From Sulfitobacter indolifex (GTDB lineage Bacteria; Pseudomonadota; Alphaproteobacteria; Rhodobacterales; Rhodobacteraceae), in assembly GCF_022788655.1 (NCBI RefSeq), contig NZ_CP084951.1:3162001-3226000 (forward strand): DNA of 64,000 nt. The letters are read 5' to 3'. Under the pieces are notes generated by a model. That model was given only the letters and a program-made list of their open reading frames with translations. It was not told the origin of the DNA and ran no database searches. The number at the start of each line of letters is the position of its first letter. Positions within the stretch are counted from its first letter, which is position 1. A program made the position numbers and the translations under genes. Below are positions 18,188-27,722 of the stretch, in pieces.

Positions 18188-18969
18188 GAAGAGGTCTCCG
18201 GGAAACGTGGCTCGGCCCCGACGGGGCGGAAGCGGCGGTCATAATCAGCGGCGTAAAGGCGGCTTTCGCTGAAATCTTCAGCGCCGAGGGCATGGCCAAC
18301 GAGGATCAGCGCGGTGCGGGCCATTTCTTCGCCGACCTCGGTGCGCAGGGTCGAAAGCGTCGCTTTGACGATGCGCTGATCGGGCCAGCTTGCGCGCCAG
18401 ACCACGGCAACAGGGCAGTCAGTGCCGTAATGCGGGGTCAGGTCTTCGACGACTTTATCCAGCACATGAACCGACAGATGGATGGCCAGCGTCGCCCCGG
18501 TGCGGGCGAAATTGGCGAGTGTCTCCCCTTCGGGCATCGCGGTGGCGCGGCCCGAGGTGCGGGTGAGGATGACCGATTGCGCCACGCCCGGCAGGGTCAA
18601 TTCGGCCCCCAACTCAGCCGCCGCAGCGGCAAAGGACGGCACCCCCGGCGTCACGTCATAGGCGATGCCCATCTCGCGCAGCCGGCGCAGCTGTTCGCCC
18701 ATCGCGGACCAGACCGACAGATCACCGGAATGCAATCGCGCCACATCATGCCCTGCGGCATCGGCGGCGGCGATTTCTTCCATAATGTCGTCCAGCGACA
18801 GACGCGCGGTGTTGACGATGCGCGCGCCCTCGGGACAGTGGCTTAGCAGCGCTTCGGGCACCAGCGATCCGGCATAGAGGCAGACCGGGCAGGCCGCGAT
18901 CAGGTCACGCCCGCGCAGGGTGATGAGATCCGCCGCCCCCGGGCCCGCTCCGATGAAATGTACAGTCAC
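18184..18969 (-). CDS. cobM: Precorrin-4 C11-methyltransferase CobM
   Basis: SAM-dependent methyltransferase of 261 aa converting precorrin-4 to precorrin-5. It has the N-terminal [15 protein letters not shown] and the CobM-typical [13 protein letters not shown], then [15 protein letters not shown] and [10 protein letters not shown]. The start is GTG 18969, overlapping the cobE stop (GTGA). It is part of the tightly packed block cobL-cobE-cobM-cobB-cobA. Confidence 0.95.
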   Translation of the reverse strand: MTVHFIGAGPGAADLITLRGRDLIAACPVCLYAGSLVPEALLSHCPEGARIVNTARLSLDDIMEEIAAADAAGHDVARLHSGDLSVWSAMGEQLRRLREMGIAYDVTPGVPSFAAAAAELGAELTLPGVAQSVILTRTSGRATAMPEGETLANFARTGATLAIHLSVHVLDKVVEDLTPHYGTDCPVAVVWRASWPDQRIVKATLSTLRTEVGEEMARTALILVGHALGAEDFSESRLYAADYDRRFRPVGAEPRFPETSS

Positions 18970-19343
18970 GGTGTTTTTCCTTTCGTCTCGGCAATCGCCG
19001 CAGTTGCCATGGCATCGCCCGAAACGACGCGCTCGGCAACCAATACGGCCCCCGGCCCGGCGGCGGCCAGCGCGGCGGCTTCCGAGAGTGACCCGGTGCC
19101 GAAACGGTCTTCGATCCGGGCCGATTGTGTGGGTGTGATCATGCGGGCTAAATCCTCGGTGGTGATGCCAAGCCCCGGCACCCCCAATTCTTGAGCAAAG
19201 TCGCGAAACACGGTCGCGCGGGCCTTTGCTGCCTCGGTCACCAGCGCGTCGATCTTGAGGCCGTCGGGGTTTGCCCGTGCCAGCGCATCGCGCAGGGATG
19301 CCACGCTTGCCGCGCCCCGAAATCCGATCCCGGCCATTCTCAT
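18966..19343 (-). CDS. cobE: CobE / CbiG C-terminal domain protein
   Basis: Small protein of 125 aa of the CobE/GbiG family, recognised by [17 protein letters not shown] at the N-terminus and [22 protein letters not shown] near the end. CobE is implicated in the ring-contraction stage of the aerobic pathway, possibly binding the unstable intermediate, but its biochemistry is not settled. The start at ATG 19343 gives an ATGA overlap with the cobL stop; a longer frame begins at 19358 and a shorter one at 19337. Confidence 0.85.
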   Translation of the reverse strand: MRMAGIGFRGAASVASLRDALARANPDGLKIDALVTEAAKARATVFRDFAQELGVPGLGITTEDLARMITPTQSARIEDRFGTGSLSEAAALAAAGPGAVLVAERVVSGDAMATAAIAETKGKTP

Positions 19344-20521
19344 AGTGTCACGCTCCATTGTACCACGGGCCGCAGCGGCTGCCAGCCGCGCATTGTGCCA
19401 AGCGGGGCGGCCTGCGCCAGTTCGATCCGAAAAAGACTGCCCCCATGCGCCGCGTGAAGCTGCGCCAAAAGCGCCTCGGTTTCCAGCGTCACCCCATTGG
19501 CGACCAGCCGCGTGCCCGCTGGTAGCGCAGGCAGAAGGGCATCGTAAAGCGCCGCATTCCCCCCACCGCCAACAAATACAACATCAGGCAAGGGATGCCC
19601 CGCCCAGACCTCCGGCGCGCGGCCATGGGTGACCTGCATCCGGGCGTTCAGGCCGAAATCTGCGATGTTCCGGGTGATATTTTCCACCCGGGCTGCGTGC
19701 TGTTCAAATGCGATTGAGTGGCCACCCGCGAGACAGAACTCAACCGAGACCGAGCCGCTGCCTGCGCCGATGTCCCACAGCAGGTCCCCGGGCCGGGGAG
19801 CAAGGGCCGAAAGTGTCAGCGCCCGCACCGGCGCTTTGGTGATTTGGCCGTCGCTCGCAAAGCAATCATTCGGCAGACCGGGGGTGCGCGGCAAGCCGAT
19901 GCCTTCGGGCAGCTCCACGCCAACTGCCACAGGCGCCTGCACATCCGTCAGATCAAACCTGTCAGCCTGCACCGTGCGCAGCCGCGCATCGGGGCCGCCA
20001 AGCCGTTCGGCCACATGCATCTGCGCCGCGCCCGCGCCCTGTTCGCAGAGGAACTGCGCCAGTGCCGCGGGCGCATCCCCATCACGCAACAGACAAATCA
20101 TCCGCCCTTTGGGACGCAACGCACCGCGCAATTGCGCCAGTGGTGCCGCGTGCAGCCCGTGGCAGGTGACCTCCTCCAGCCGCCAGCCAAGCGCATTGGT
20201 CACCAGCGAGAATGTTGAGGGCGCGGGCAGGCTGCGCCATTCGCTGGGGTCCAGCGCACCGACGATGCTGCCGCCTGCGCCAAACCAAAAGGGATCGCCC
20301 GACACCAGCATCGCCACCCGCTTGCCCCGCTCGGCCAGCACCGGCTCGACAGAGAAAGGCACCGGCCAAGCGCGCCCGCGCGTGCCCGCAGCCCCCCGTT
20401 CCAAGTGACGCGGCCCGCCAAAGATCACCTCGGCCTGCGCCAGCGCCGCACGGCTTGCCGGGGGCAAGGCATCCGCGCTATCGTCGGGCATTCCGATGAT
20501 GCTGAGCCAAGGGTCACCCAT
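19340..20521 (-). CDS. cobL: Precorrin-6Y C5,15-methyltransferase (decarboxylating) CobL
   Basis: Fusion enzyme of 393 aa: the N-terminal CbiE-type methyltransferase ([21 protein letters not shown]) and the C-terminal CbiT-type Rossmann methyltransferase ([15 protein letters not shown], from about residue 230). It methylates C5 and C15 and decarboxylates the C12 acetate, giving precorrin-8X. Start ATG 20521 begins [10 protein letters not shown]. The divergent cobK start is at 20523, so one base separates the two start codons and any promoter for this block must lie within cobK. Confidence 0.94.
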   Translation of the reverse strand: MGDPWLSIIGMPDDSADALPPASRAALAQAEVIFGGPRHLERGAAGTRGRAWPVPFSVEPVLAERGKRVAMLVSGDPFWFGAGGSIVGALDPSEWRSLPAPSTFSLVTNALGWRLEEVTCHGLHAAPLAQLRGALRPKGRMICLLRDGDAPAALAQFLCEQGAGAAQMHVAERLGGPDARLRTVQADRFDLTDVQAPVAVGVELPEGIGLPRTPGLPNDCFASDGQITKAPVRALTLSALAPRPGDLLWDIGAGSGSVSVEFCLAGGHSIAFEQHAARVENITRNIADFGLNARMQVTHGRAPEVWAGHPLPDVVFVGGGGNAALYDALLPALPAGTRLVANGVTLETEALLAQLHAAHGGSLFRIELAQAAPLGTMRGWQPLRPVVQWSVTL

Positions 20522-20522
20522 T

Positions 20523-21269
20523 ATGCGCGTCCTTCTTTTGGGTGGCACCACCGAAGCCAGCGCCATGGCGAGCGCCTTGGCAGAGGCCGAGATTGATGCG
20601 GTCTTTTCCTATGCCGGACGCACCGACAGCCCTGTGGCCCAGCCCCTGCCGACCCGCGTCGGCGGCTTTGGTGGCGTGGCGGGGCTGGTGGATTATCTCA
20701 AGGCCGAAGCGATCACCCATGTCATCGACGCCACCCATCCCTTTGCTGCGGGCATGAGCAACAACGCCTTTGTCGCCTGCGCCCGACAAAACCTGCCGCT
20801 GGTGCGGTTCGAGCGCCCGCCGTGGGAGCCGCAGGAGGGTGACGATTGGACCTTCGTGCCTGACATCACCGATCTGCCCGCCGCCCTGCCAGACAGCCCG
20901 GCGCAGATCTTTCTGGCCATCGGTAAGCAGCAATTGGCGCTTTTCGCCGCAAAGCCACAGCACCGGTATCTGCTGCGCCTTGTCGATCCGCCGCAGGGAT
21001 CGCTGCCGCTGCCACGGGCGACGGTCGTGCTGGCGCGGGGTCCGTTCGACGTGGCGGGTGACACCGCGCTGATGCAGACCCATGCGATCACCCATGTGGT
21101 CGCCAAAAACGCCGGTGGCAGCGGCGCGCGGGCCAAGCTTGATGCCGCCCGCGCGCTTGGCCTGCCGGTGCTCTTGGCCGACCGGCCCGTTCTGCCGGGC
21201 AAGGTGGCCGCCAATGATGTGACCGAAGTGATGCATTGGCTACATCATACCGCGCTGCGCGGCGTATAG
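20523..21269 (+). CDS. cobK: Precorrin-6A reductase CobK
   Basis: NADPH-dependent reductase of 248 aa converting precorrin-6A to precorrin-6B (dihydro-precorrin-6). It starts with MRVLLLGGTTEAS and has the typical VIDATHPFAAGMSNNA and VVAKNAGGSGARAKLDAA. It is the only cob gene on the plus strand: head-to-head with cobL (one base apart) and overlapping the 3' end of cobJ by 25 bases. A longer frame from 20496 would run into the cobL start region and is not preferred. The position makes it antisense to any transcript running from cobJ to cobL. Confidence 0.94.
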   Translation: MRVLLLGGTTEASAMASALAEAEIDAVFSYAGRTDSPVAQPLPTRVGGFGGVAGLVDYLKAEAITHVIDATHPFAAGMSNNAFVACARQNLPLVRFERPPWEPQEGDDWTFVPDITDLPAALPDSPAQIFLAIGKQQLALFAAKPQHRYLLRLVDPPQGSLPLPRATVVLARGPFDVAGDTALMQTHAITHVVAKNAGGSGARAKLDAARALGLPVLLADRPVLPGKVAANDVTEVMHWLHHTALRGV

Positions 21270-21979
21270 ACATAGCGCCCGACCCGCCGGGTCGCGGAAT
21301 TGCCGACGATCACCACGGTGCGCATATCCGCCATCTCGGGCGTGGCCTCGCCCAATGTGACGGTATTGAACGCTTCTTCGGGTGTGGTCACGGCGCGGGC
21401 GAAGGTGATCAGCCGATCCGGCCCGCATTCGGCGCGCAGAATCTCCAGCGCTTCGGCAAATTGATGCGGGCGCGACTTGCTGCGCGGGTTGTAGAAGGCC
21501 ATGGCGAAATCCGCCCGCGCGGCCATGCGCAGGCGGTGCTCGACCATCGTCCAAGGCTTAAGATTATCGCTGAGGTTGATCGCACAGAAATCATGTCCCA
21601 ACGGCGCGCCAAGGCGGGCTGCTGCCGCCAGCATCGCTGTGATACCGGGCAGCACGCGGATGTCGACGCTCTCAAACGCCGGGTCACGCTCTACCGCTTC
21701 AAACACCGCCGAGGCCATGGCAAAGACGCCCGGATCGCCGGAAGACACCACCACAACCCGCGCGCCGGCCTGTGCCAATTGCAGCGCATGGGTCGCGCGG
21801 TCCAACTCCACCCGGTTGTCAGTGGGATGCAGCGTCAGCCCTTCGCGCGGGGCGACGCGGGCAACATAAGGGATATAGCCGATGACATCGGTGGCCTGCG
21901 CCAGCGCCTCGGTCACCTCGGGTGTCACCAGTGCGTCGTCACCGGGGCCAAGGCCCGCGATATAAAGGGTGCCGCTCAT
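21245..21979 (-). CDS. cobJ: Precorrin-3B C17-methyltransferase CobJ
   Basis: Ring-contraction methyltransferase of 244 aa turning precorrin-3B into precorrin-4. Motifs are LYIAGLGPGDDALVTPEV, the SSGDPGVFAMASAVFE stretch and NLSDNLKPW, all typical of CobJ/CbiH. Start ATG 21979 overlaps the cobI stop (ATGA); an upstream extension is only readable frame inside cobI. Its 3' end overlaps convergent cobK by 25 bases, so there is no terminator between them. Confidence 0.95.
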   Translation of the reverse strand: MSGTLYIAGLGPGDDALVTPEVTEALAQATDVIGYIPYVARVAPREGLTLHPTDNRVELDRATHALQLAQAGARVVVVSSGDPGVFAMASAVFEAVERDPAFESVDIRVLPGITAMLAAAARLGAPLGHDFCAINLSDNLKPWTMVEHRLRMAARADFAMAFYNPRSKSRPHQFAEALEILRAECGPDRLITFARAVTTPEEAFNTVTLGEATPEMADMRTVVIVGNSATRRVGRYVYTPRSAV

Positions 21980-22713
21980 GTGTCTGCCTCCGGTCTGCGG
22001 CCCTGACCGTGGACCAAGACGATCGCGAAATAGGGGCAATCGTCGTCCGCCACGTCGGCAAGTTTCGCCACCCGCTGATCGGGCATCGTGCCCCGCTCCA
22101 CCAGCCATGCATCGTCCAGCTTGCCTGCCGCCGCGAGTGCTCGGCGCACGGTTGGCAGGTTGCGGCCCGTTTTCATCACCACGAGCGCATCGGCGCGTTT
22201 CATATGCTCGGTCAATTCGGCCTCGGGCAATGTGCCCATCAGCACGGTCATCACGTCATCGCCCCAAGTGAAGGGGGTATCCAGCGCGTTCCAGCAGCCC
22301 ACCATACCGGGGATCGCGGGCAGTACCTCAACCTCGGCGCGGCCCTGAAGCCGGGTGTGTAGATGCATGAATGAGCCATAGAAAAAGGGGTCACCTTCAC
22401 ACAGCACAACCACCTCGTGAACTTGCGACAATTCCGCCAGCCGGTCTGCCCATTCGGCATAGAAGGCAACCATCTGAGCGCGGTACTCTTCGGAATCGAA
22501 CCGCAGCTCCGTGGTCACAGGATATTCCATCGCATATTCCACGACATCATCGCGCAACATGCCCTCAACGATGCGGCGCGCCTGCCCCGCACGGCCCTTT
22601 TTGCGGAAATACGCCAGATGCCGCGCGCCGCGAATAGCACGGTCGGATTTCACGCTCATCAATTCCGGATCGCCGGGGCCGAGGCCTGCGCAAACTACCT
22701 TGCCCATCTTCAT
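21976..22713 (-). CDS. cobI: Precorrin-2 C20-methyltransferase CobI
   Basis: SAM-dependent methyltransferase of 245 aa converting precorrin-2 to precorrin-3A. It has VVCAGLGPGDPELMSVKSDR, EGDPFFYGSFMHLHTRL and IPGMVGCWNALDTP, typical of CobI. Start ATG 22713 overlaps the cobH stop (ATGA); ATG 22707 is an alternative. Strict coupling with cobH and cobJ indicates co-transcription from the riboswitch-led promoter. Confidence 0.95.
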   Translation of the reverse strand: MKMGKVVCAGLGPGDPELMSVKSDRAIRGARHLAYFRKKGRAGQARRIVEGMLRDDVVEYAMEYPVTTELRFDSEEYRAQMVAFYAEWADRLAELSQVHEVVVLCEGDPFFYGSFMHLHTRLQGRAEVEVLPAIPGMVGCWNALDTPFTWGDDVMTVLMGTLPEAELTEHMKRADALVVMKTGRNLPTVRRALAAAGKLDDAWLVERGTMPDQRVAKLADVADDDCPYFAIVLVHGQGRRPEADT

Positions 22714-23339
22714 TCCACCCTGCTTGCCAGTGCGTTCACCGCCGCCACGGTGATCGCCGATCCGCCCAAACGCCCCTGCACAATCATCGAAGGCACCGGC
22801 AGATCCTGCATCAAGGCCTCTTTCGATTCCGCCGCGCCGATGAAGCCCACTGGGCAGCCGATGATCGCCGCCGGGCGCGGGCAATCGGGGTCTTCGAGCA
22901 TGTTGAGCAGATGAAACAGCGCCGTCGGCGCGTTGCCGATGGCCACCACCGCGCCTTGCAGATGCGGCCGCCACAGTTCCAGCGCAGCGGCGGAGCGGGT
23001 GTTGCTCATCTTCGCAGCCAAATCCGGCACCGAGGGGTCGCGCAGGGTGCAGATCACTTCATTCTCGCGCGGCAGGCGTTTGCGGGTGATGCCTTCGCTG
23101 ACCATATAGGCATCGCAGAGGATCGGCGCGCCGTCCTCCAGCGCCGCCCGCGCGGCAACGGCCATGCCTTCGGAAAAGCGGATATGTTCCTCCAGCCCGA
23201 CCATGCCGGCGGCGTGGATCATGCGCACGGCGACGATCTCTTCCTCAAGGGTGAAGCGCGCCAGCGCCGCCTCCGCGCGGATGGTGGCGAAGGACTGGCG
23301 GTAAATCTCGGCACCGTCGGTGATATAGCTATGGGGCAT
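22710..23339 (-). CDS. cobH: Precorrin-8X methylmutase CobH
   Basis: Protein of 209 aa that moves the C11 methyl group to C12, giving hydrogenobyrinic acid. The conserved RMIHAAGMVGLEEHIRFSEG carries the substrate-binding His; further stretches are CDAYMVSEGITRKRLP and AIIGCPVGFIGAAESKEAL. The start overlaps the end of cobG by 11 bases. Confidence 0.96.
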   Translation of the reverse strand: MPHSYITDGAEIYRQSFATIRAEAALARFTLEEEIVAVRMIHAAGMVGLEEHIRFSEGMAVAARAALEDGAPILCDAYMVSEGITRKRLPRENEVICTLRDPSVPDLAAKMSNTRSAAALELWRPHLQGAVVAIGNAPTALFHLLNMLEDPDCPRPAAIIGCPVGFIGAAESKEALMQDLPVPSMIVQGRLGGSAITVAAVNALASRVE

Positions 23340-24477
23340 CGGCGGACTTTCTAAAGTAAGAGGCGATGGCGGCGGGGGTTAGCCCGCGCAGATCAGGGGC
23401 CGCATCGGCGCGGGCATTGCGGATGAGGTCATATTGCCCCGGCGCGGTGGCGGTCAGGGTGATATCGGTCGCGCGCGGTGCAGCACAGCCCTTGGCGCAG
23501 CCTGAGAGATGCAGGCGTTGGCCTTGCGGCACCGAAGCAGCGAGGTCGCGCGCCAGCCTACGCGTTTCGCCGCGTGCCTGCGCGCAACCGGGCGCGCCGA
23601 TACAGGCGACGACGCGCAAGAGCGGGTCGTTGGCATCGGTGATGAGGCTGGGCAGGTCAGGCAGGGCCGTCGCGCCTTCGATCAGCACCACCCGCCACGG
23701 GGTCAAGCGCAGCGGGCCAAGGTTGGCAAGGGCAGTGAGTGTTTCTGCGTCCATCTGACCAAAAGCACAGGCAACCAGCGCGCCCGCTGGGTAGTGGCCA
23801 AGCGCCGGTGTGCCGAGGCCGCTTTGCCGGGGATGGTCGAAACCAGAAGGGAGGGTCGCCCCCGCCTTCAAAGCACGTGCGGCGCGGCTGGCACCCTGCG
23901 CGCGAACCCATGCGGCCAATGCGATAGCCTCGGCCACGGCGGTATCGCGGGAAATGAGCTTCCCCATCGCCGCACCCTCGGCGCAGAGTAAAAGCTGCCC
24001 CTCCGCCGATCGCTCAAATCGAATGTCGGCGGGGTCACCCTGCAACACCGGCTGGGGCCCAGCATCGACCGCATAGCCAAATTTGCTCGATACATCGGGC
24101 AGCGCATGGATCTCAGCGGCGGTGATCAATTGCTGGGTTAGGAAATCCGTATCATCACCTGCCTGCAAGAAAGGCGTGATCATGATATTGCGCCGCCGTT
24201 CCGCACCCTCATCTACGTCGATCAGGGCCAGCGCGCGCAGGGCGTCGATTAGCCCCTCATGCCGTTCTGGATCAACACCCCGCAGTTGCAAATTGGCCCG
24301 GTTCGACAGATCAATCACCCCGTTCCCATAGTGCTGCGACAGGCCTGCGACGCCGCGCGCTTGGGCTGGGGTCAACCGCCCCTGTGGCACCCGGAGGCGG
24401 ACCACCAACCCATCGCCGGACAGCATCGGGCGCAACGCGCCGGGGCACCAGCCCTTTATGACCGGTGCAACGCTCAC
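23329..24477 (-). CDS. cobG: Precorrin-3B synthase CobG
   Basis: Monooxygenase of 382 aa that oxidises precorrin-3A with O2 to precorrin-3B, the step that makes this the aerobic route. It resembles nitrite/sulfite reductases: N-terminal GWCPGALRPMLSGDGL and, near the C-terminus, the iron-sulfur ligands C-x5-C (CIGAPGC) and C-x3-C (CAKGC). The start is placed at GTG 24477, which overlaps the cobN stop (GTGA) and begins VSVAPVIKGW; an open frame continues upstream to 24525 within cobN. It needs an electron donor, which is not obvious among its neighbours apart from the DUF1636 proteins. Confidence 0.93.
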   Translation of the reverse strand: MSVAPVIKGWCPGALRPMLSGDGLVVRLRVPQGRLTPAQARGVAGLSQHYGNGVIDLSNRANLQLRGVDPERHEGLIDALRALALIDVDEGAERRRNIMITPFLQAGDDTDFLTQQLITAAEIHALPDVSSKFGYAVDAGPQPVLQGDPADIRFERSAEGQLLLCAEGAAMGKLISRDTAVAEAIALAAWVRAQGASRAARALKAGATLPSGFDHPRQSGLGTPALGHYPAGALVACAFGQMDAETLTALANLGPLRLTPWRVVLIEGATALPDLPSLITDANDPLLRVVACIGAPGCAQARGETRRLARDLAASVPQGQRLHLSGCAKGCAAPRATDITLTATAPGQYDLIRNARADAAPDLRGLTPAAIASYFRKSADAP

Positions 24478-27400
24478 TGCACCCCGTCCAACGCAGCCGA
24501 GATCGAATTGCGGCGGGTCACCCAAAGCCCAGCGTCCCGGAGCGCTGCAAAACGGTCGCGCATGGCCTGCAGCGCGGCAGGGTTCTCGGCCTCCATGAAG
24601 GCCACCAGATCGTCGCGGCCAAGCGTGGCGTCGAAATAAAGGTCAAAGAGATGCGCGGGCACCTCGCGTGTCAGATGCGCAAAGGCGGCAAGATTGTCGA
24701 GCGTCGCCGCCACCTCTGCCGCGCCGCGAAAACCGTGGCGCATCATGCCGCTGGCCCAGCCGGGATTGGCGGCGCGGGCGCGCACGACACGGGCGATTTC
24801 CTCGGGCATGGACCGCGCGCGGGGGCTGCCAGCGCGGGTGTGGTCAAGGTGGTACATCGACGGTTTCTGCGCGCCGAGATGTGCCATCGCCGCGGCAAAA
24901 CCACCTTCGTGGCTGGCATAGTCCGACGCCAACAGGATATCGCTTTCGGCCAAGTCCTGCACATGGGCAAAACCATCGGCGCGGTGCAACTGCGCCTCCA
25001 GCGCGGCGCGGTCTTGATGCGCTTCGCCTTGGGCATTGATCGCCCATTCTGACCCGCTGAGCCATGCCTCCCCAGCCGCCGCTCTGCCCGCGTCGGAATA
25101 GTCTTGCAAGGCCGCTTCCATGTTCACGCCGTAAAGGCCGGGCTTGGGGCCAAAGACGCGCGGCGTGCGGGTGAGGTAGGGGTTCATATCGGGCGCTTCT
25201 TCACGCTCGGCCAGCGCTGCGGAACCGGCTTCAAAGATCTGCCCCAGCCCTGGAAACACATCGCGGAACAGGCCCGAGATGCGCAACGTCACATCGATGC
25301 GCGGACGGTCCAACAGGGTCAGAGGGATCACCTCAAAGCCCGATACCCGTTCGCTGCCGTCATCCCATTTCGGCGCGAGCCCCGCAAGATGCATGGCCAT
25401 AGCGACCTCTTCGCCCGCCGTGCGCATGGTGGCCGAGCCCCACAGATCAATCACCAGCCCGCGCGGCCAATCGCCGTTGTCTTGCAGATGGCGCCGTAGC
25501 AATTCTTCGGCCAGCTTAACGCCCTGCGCGTGGGCGGCCCGGCTGGGCACCCCGCGCGGATCAACGGCATAGAGATTGCGCCCCGTGGGCAGCACATCCG
25601 AGCGCCCGCGATAGGGAGAGCCGGAAGGGCCAGCAGTGACGCGCCGCCCCGCAAGCGCGGTCAGCAGCCCATCCCATTCGCCCTTTCCCGCGCCAAAGAT
25701 GTGGAGGCCATCGCCGTATTGGCTTTCCTTGATGTCGCAGACGAAGGCGTCAATTCGGGTCAGCGCCTCGGCAGCGGAACTGGCGGCATCAAGGCCAAGG
25801 TCATCTTCGACCCCCGCCGCCTGCGCCTCGGCGCGGATCGTGTCGACCAGCCGGTCGCGCCGCGCGGGGTCGAGCCCATCGGCGGTGGAATATTCATCCA
25901 GCAGCCGTTCCAGACGCAACAGCCCCTCGGGCGTTTCGCTGTCTTTCAACGGGGGTGGCAGATGGCCCAAGGTCACGGCCCCGATGCGCCGCTTGGCCTG
26001 TGCCGCTTCGCCGGGATCGTTGACGATAAACGGATAGATCACTGGCAGATCGCCGGTCAGCGCCTCGGGCCAGCAGTCGTCTGACAGGGCCACGGCCTTG
26101 CCCGGCAGCCATTCCAGCGTGCCATGCGCGCCGATGTGCACCAACGCATGATGCCCCTGCGCGCGCAGCCATAAGTAAAACGCCACATAGGAATGGCGCG
26201 GGGTGCGGGCGAGGTCGTGATAGCTGTCTTCGCGGTCCGTCAGATCGCCGCGTTCGGGTTGCAGCGCGACCAGCGCGTTGCCGCAGGTTTGCGCGGCGAA
26301 GTGGAACGCGCCGTCCTGAGCCAGCGGGTCATCCTCGGCCTGCCCCCATGCATTGCTAAGGTCATCGCGCAGCGCCTGCGGCAGGCTGGCCAAAGCGGCA
26401 CGGTAATCAGCCAGCGGCCAAGAGATGCGCTGCTGGGTGAGGCTACGGCCAAAGCCGATCTGCGGCGTGACGCTATAGCCCTCGCCCGCCAAACGCATCA
26501 GCATGTCTTCGACACTGGCCAGCGCATCAAGCCCGACCGCGTGGGCCAGTTGATCGTCCCGCCCCGGATAGGTCGAAAGCACCAGCGCCAGTTTGCGCGC
26601 CTCGGCAGAGGTTTGCGCAAGTCGTTGCCAGCCAAGTACGCGCTCTACGACCGCTGCGATGCGGGCATCCTCGGCCCGGTGGGCGAAGCGGGAATATTGC
26701 AGATCAGGGTCGCGTTTTTCGGGGCTTTTGAAACTGACGACGCCGGTGAAAATGCGGCCATCCACTTCGGGCAGCACAACATGCATGGCCAGATCGGCGG
26801 GCGAAAGGCCGCGCTCGCTTTCGTCCCAATCACGCCTTCGCGCGGTGGATAGCGCCACTTGAAACACCGGGCAGCCCGGCGCGTCGAGCGGGGAGGTGCC
26901 GTCATCACCGCGCCCCGAAAAGGCGGTGGCGTTGATGATGGAAACGGGGTTCATCGCGGCGAGCGCGTCCCCCAAAAAGGCTCGCGCGGGATCGGATTTC
27001 AGCGACGGCACAAACAGCCCGATGGCATTCAGCCCCGCCGCACGCAACGCGCGGATCAGCGCATCGACGGGCGCGGTATCGGCGGCCAGAAGGTAGCTGC
27101 GGTAGAAGGTGACAGCGACGGTATCGCCCGCCGCATCGGCGAAAGGCACAACGCCTTGATCGGGGTCGTAATAACCACAATCGGGCACCGTTTTCGTGCC
27201 CATCACCGGCCCGGCATAGAACCCCGCCGCCAGCGCCATCTGCGCAAGTGCGGCCTGCGCCGCCACCGGCCCGCCCGCGTCACATAGATGCGCAAGACGG
27301 CGCAGTGTAGAGACAGGCAGCGTTGAATGCGCGTCCAGCCCCGGATCTTCGCGCCCATCGGCGGGCAGCACGGCCAGCGCGATGTCATTCCGGCGGGCGA

Positions 27401-27716
27401 AATCTTGGACCTGCATGATGCCGTAGGGCCAGTAATTCTCGCCCCCGATGAGGCGGATCAGGATGCCCTTGGCCCCGGTCAGCGTCTGTTCGATGTAGTT
27501 GTCGACCGACGCAGGGTGCCGCAGCGCCACGAGGTTGCACAGCCGCAGGGAGGGCAGCTTGCCCTCCTTGCCGCCACCGCGATGCCAGCCTGCCGCGAAA
27601 GCGCCGAGGTCACTGTCGGAAAACGACAGCACCACCAGATCAGCGGGCGTTTGGCCCGGATCATAGGGGGTGTCGGTATCCTCCAACCCGTGGCTTTCGC
27701 GAAAGACGACATGCAT
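24474..27716 (-). CDS. cobN: Cobaltochelatase large subunit CobN
   Basis: Large subunit (1080 aa) of the ATP-dependent CobNST complex that inserts Co2+ into hydrogenobyrinic acid a,c-diamide. The sequence has the family stretches RLIGGENYWPYGI, VHIGAHGTLEWLPGKAV, PYRGRSDVLPTGRNLYAVDPR and GFAAAMAHLGA. It is somewhat shorter than some CobN proteins (about 1200 aa or more), but I see no internal break. CobS and CobT, the AAA+ partners, are not in this window. It starts 6 bases after the cobW stop and ends in a GTGA overlap with cobG. Confidence 0.95.
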   Translation of the reverse strand: MHVVFRESHGLEDTDTPYDPGQTPADLVVLSFSDSDLGAFAAGWHRGGGKEGKLPSLRLCNLVALRHPASVDNYIEQTLTGAKGILIRLIGGENYWPYGIMQVQDFARRNDIALAVLPADGREDPGLDAHSTLPVSTLRRLAHLCDAGGPVAAQAALAQMALAAGFYAGPVMGTKTVPDCGYYDPDQGVVPFADAAGDTVAVTFYRSYLLAADTAPVDALIRALRAAGLNAIGLFVPSLKSDPARAFLGDALAAMNPVSIINATAFSGRGDDGTSPLDAPGCPVFQVALSTARRRDWDESERGLSPADLAMHVVLPEVDGRIFTGVVSFKSPEKRDPDLQYSRFAHRAEDARIAAVVERVLGWQRLAQTSAEARKLALVLSTYPGRDDQLAHAVGLDALASVEDMLMRLAGEGYSVTPQIGFGRSLTQQRISWPLADYRAALASLPQALRDDLSNAWGQAEDDPLAQDGAFHFAAQTCGNALVALQPERGDLTDREDSYHDLARTPRHSYVAFYLWLRAQGHHALVHIGAHGTLEWLPGKAVALSDDCWPEALTGDLPVIYPFIVNDPGEAAQAKRRIGAVTLGHLPPPLKDSETPEGLLRLERLLDEYSTADGLDPARRDRLVDTIRAEAQAAGVEDDLGLDAASSAAEALTRIDAFVCDIKESQYGDGLHIFGAGKGEWDGLLTALAGRRVTAGPSGSPYRGRSDVLPTGRNLYAVDPRGVPSRAAHAQGVKLAEELLRRHLQDNGDWPRGLVIDLWGSATMRTAGEEVAMAMHLAGLAPKWDDGSERVSGFEVIPLTLLDRPRIDVTLRISGLFRDVFPGLGQIFEAGSAALAEREEAPDMNPYLTRTPRVFGPKPGLYGVNMEAALQDYSDAGRAAAGEAWLSGSEWAINAQGEAHQDRAALEAQLHRADGFAHVQDLAESDILLASDYASHEGGFAAAMAHLGAQKPSMYHLDHTRAGSPRARSMPEEIARVVRARAANPGWASGMMRHGFRGAAEVAATLDNLAAFAHLTREVPAHLFDLYFDATLGRDDLVAFMEAENPAALQAMRDRFAALRDAGLWVTRRNSISAALDGVQ

Positions 27717-27722
27717 GCGCGG

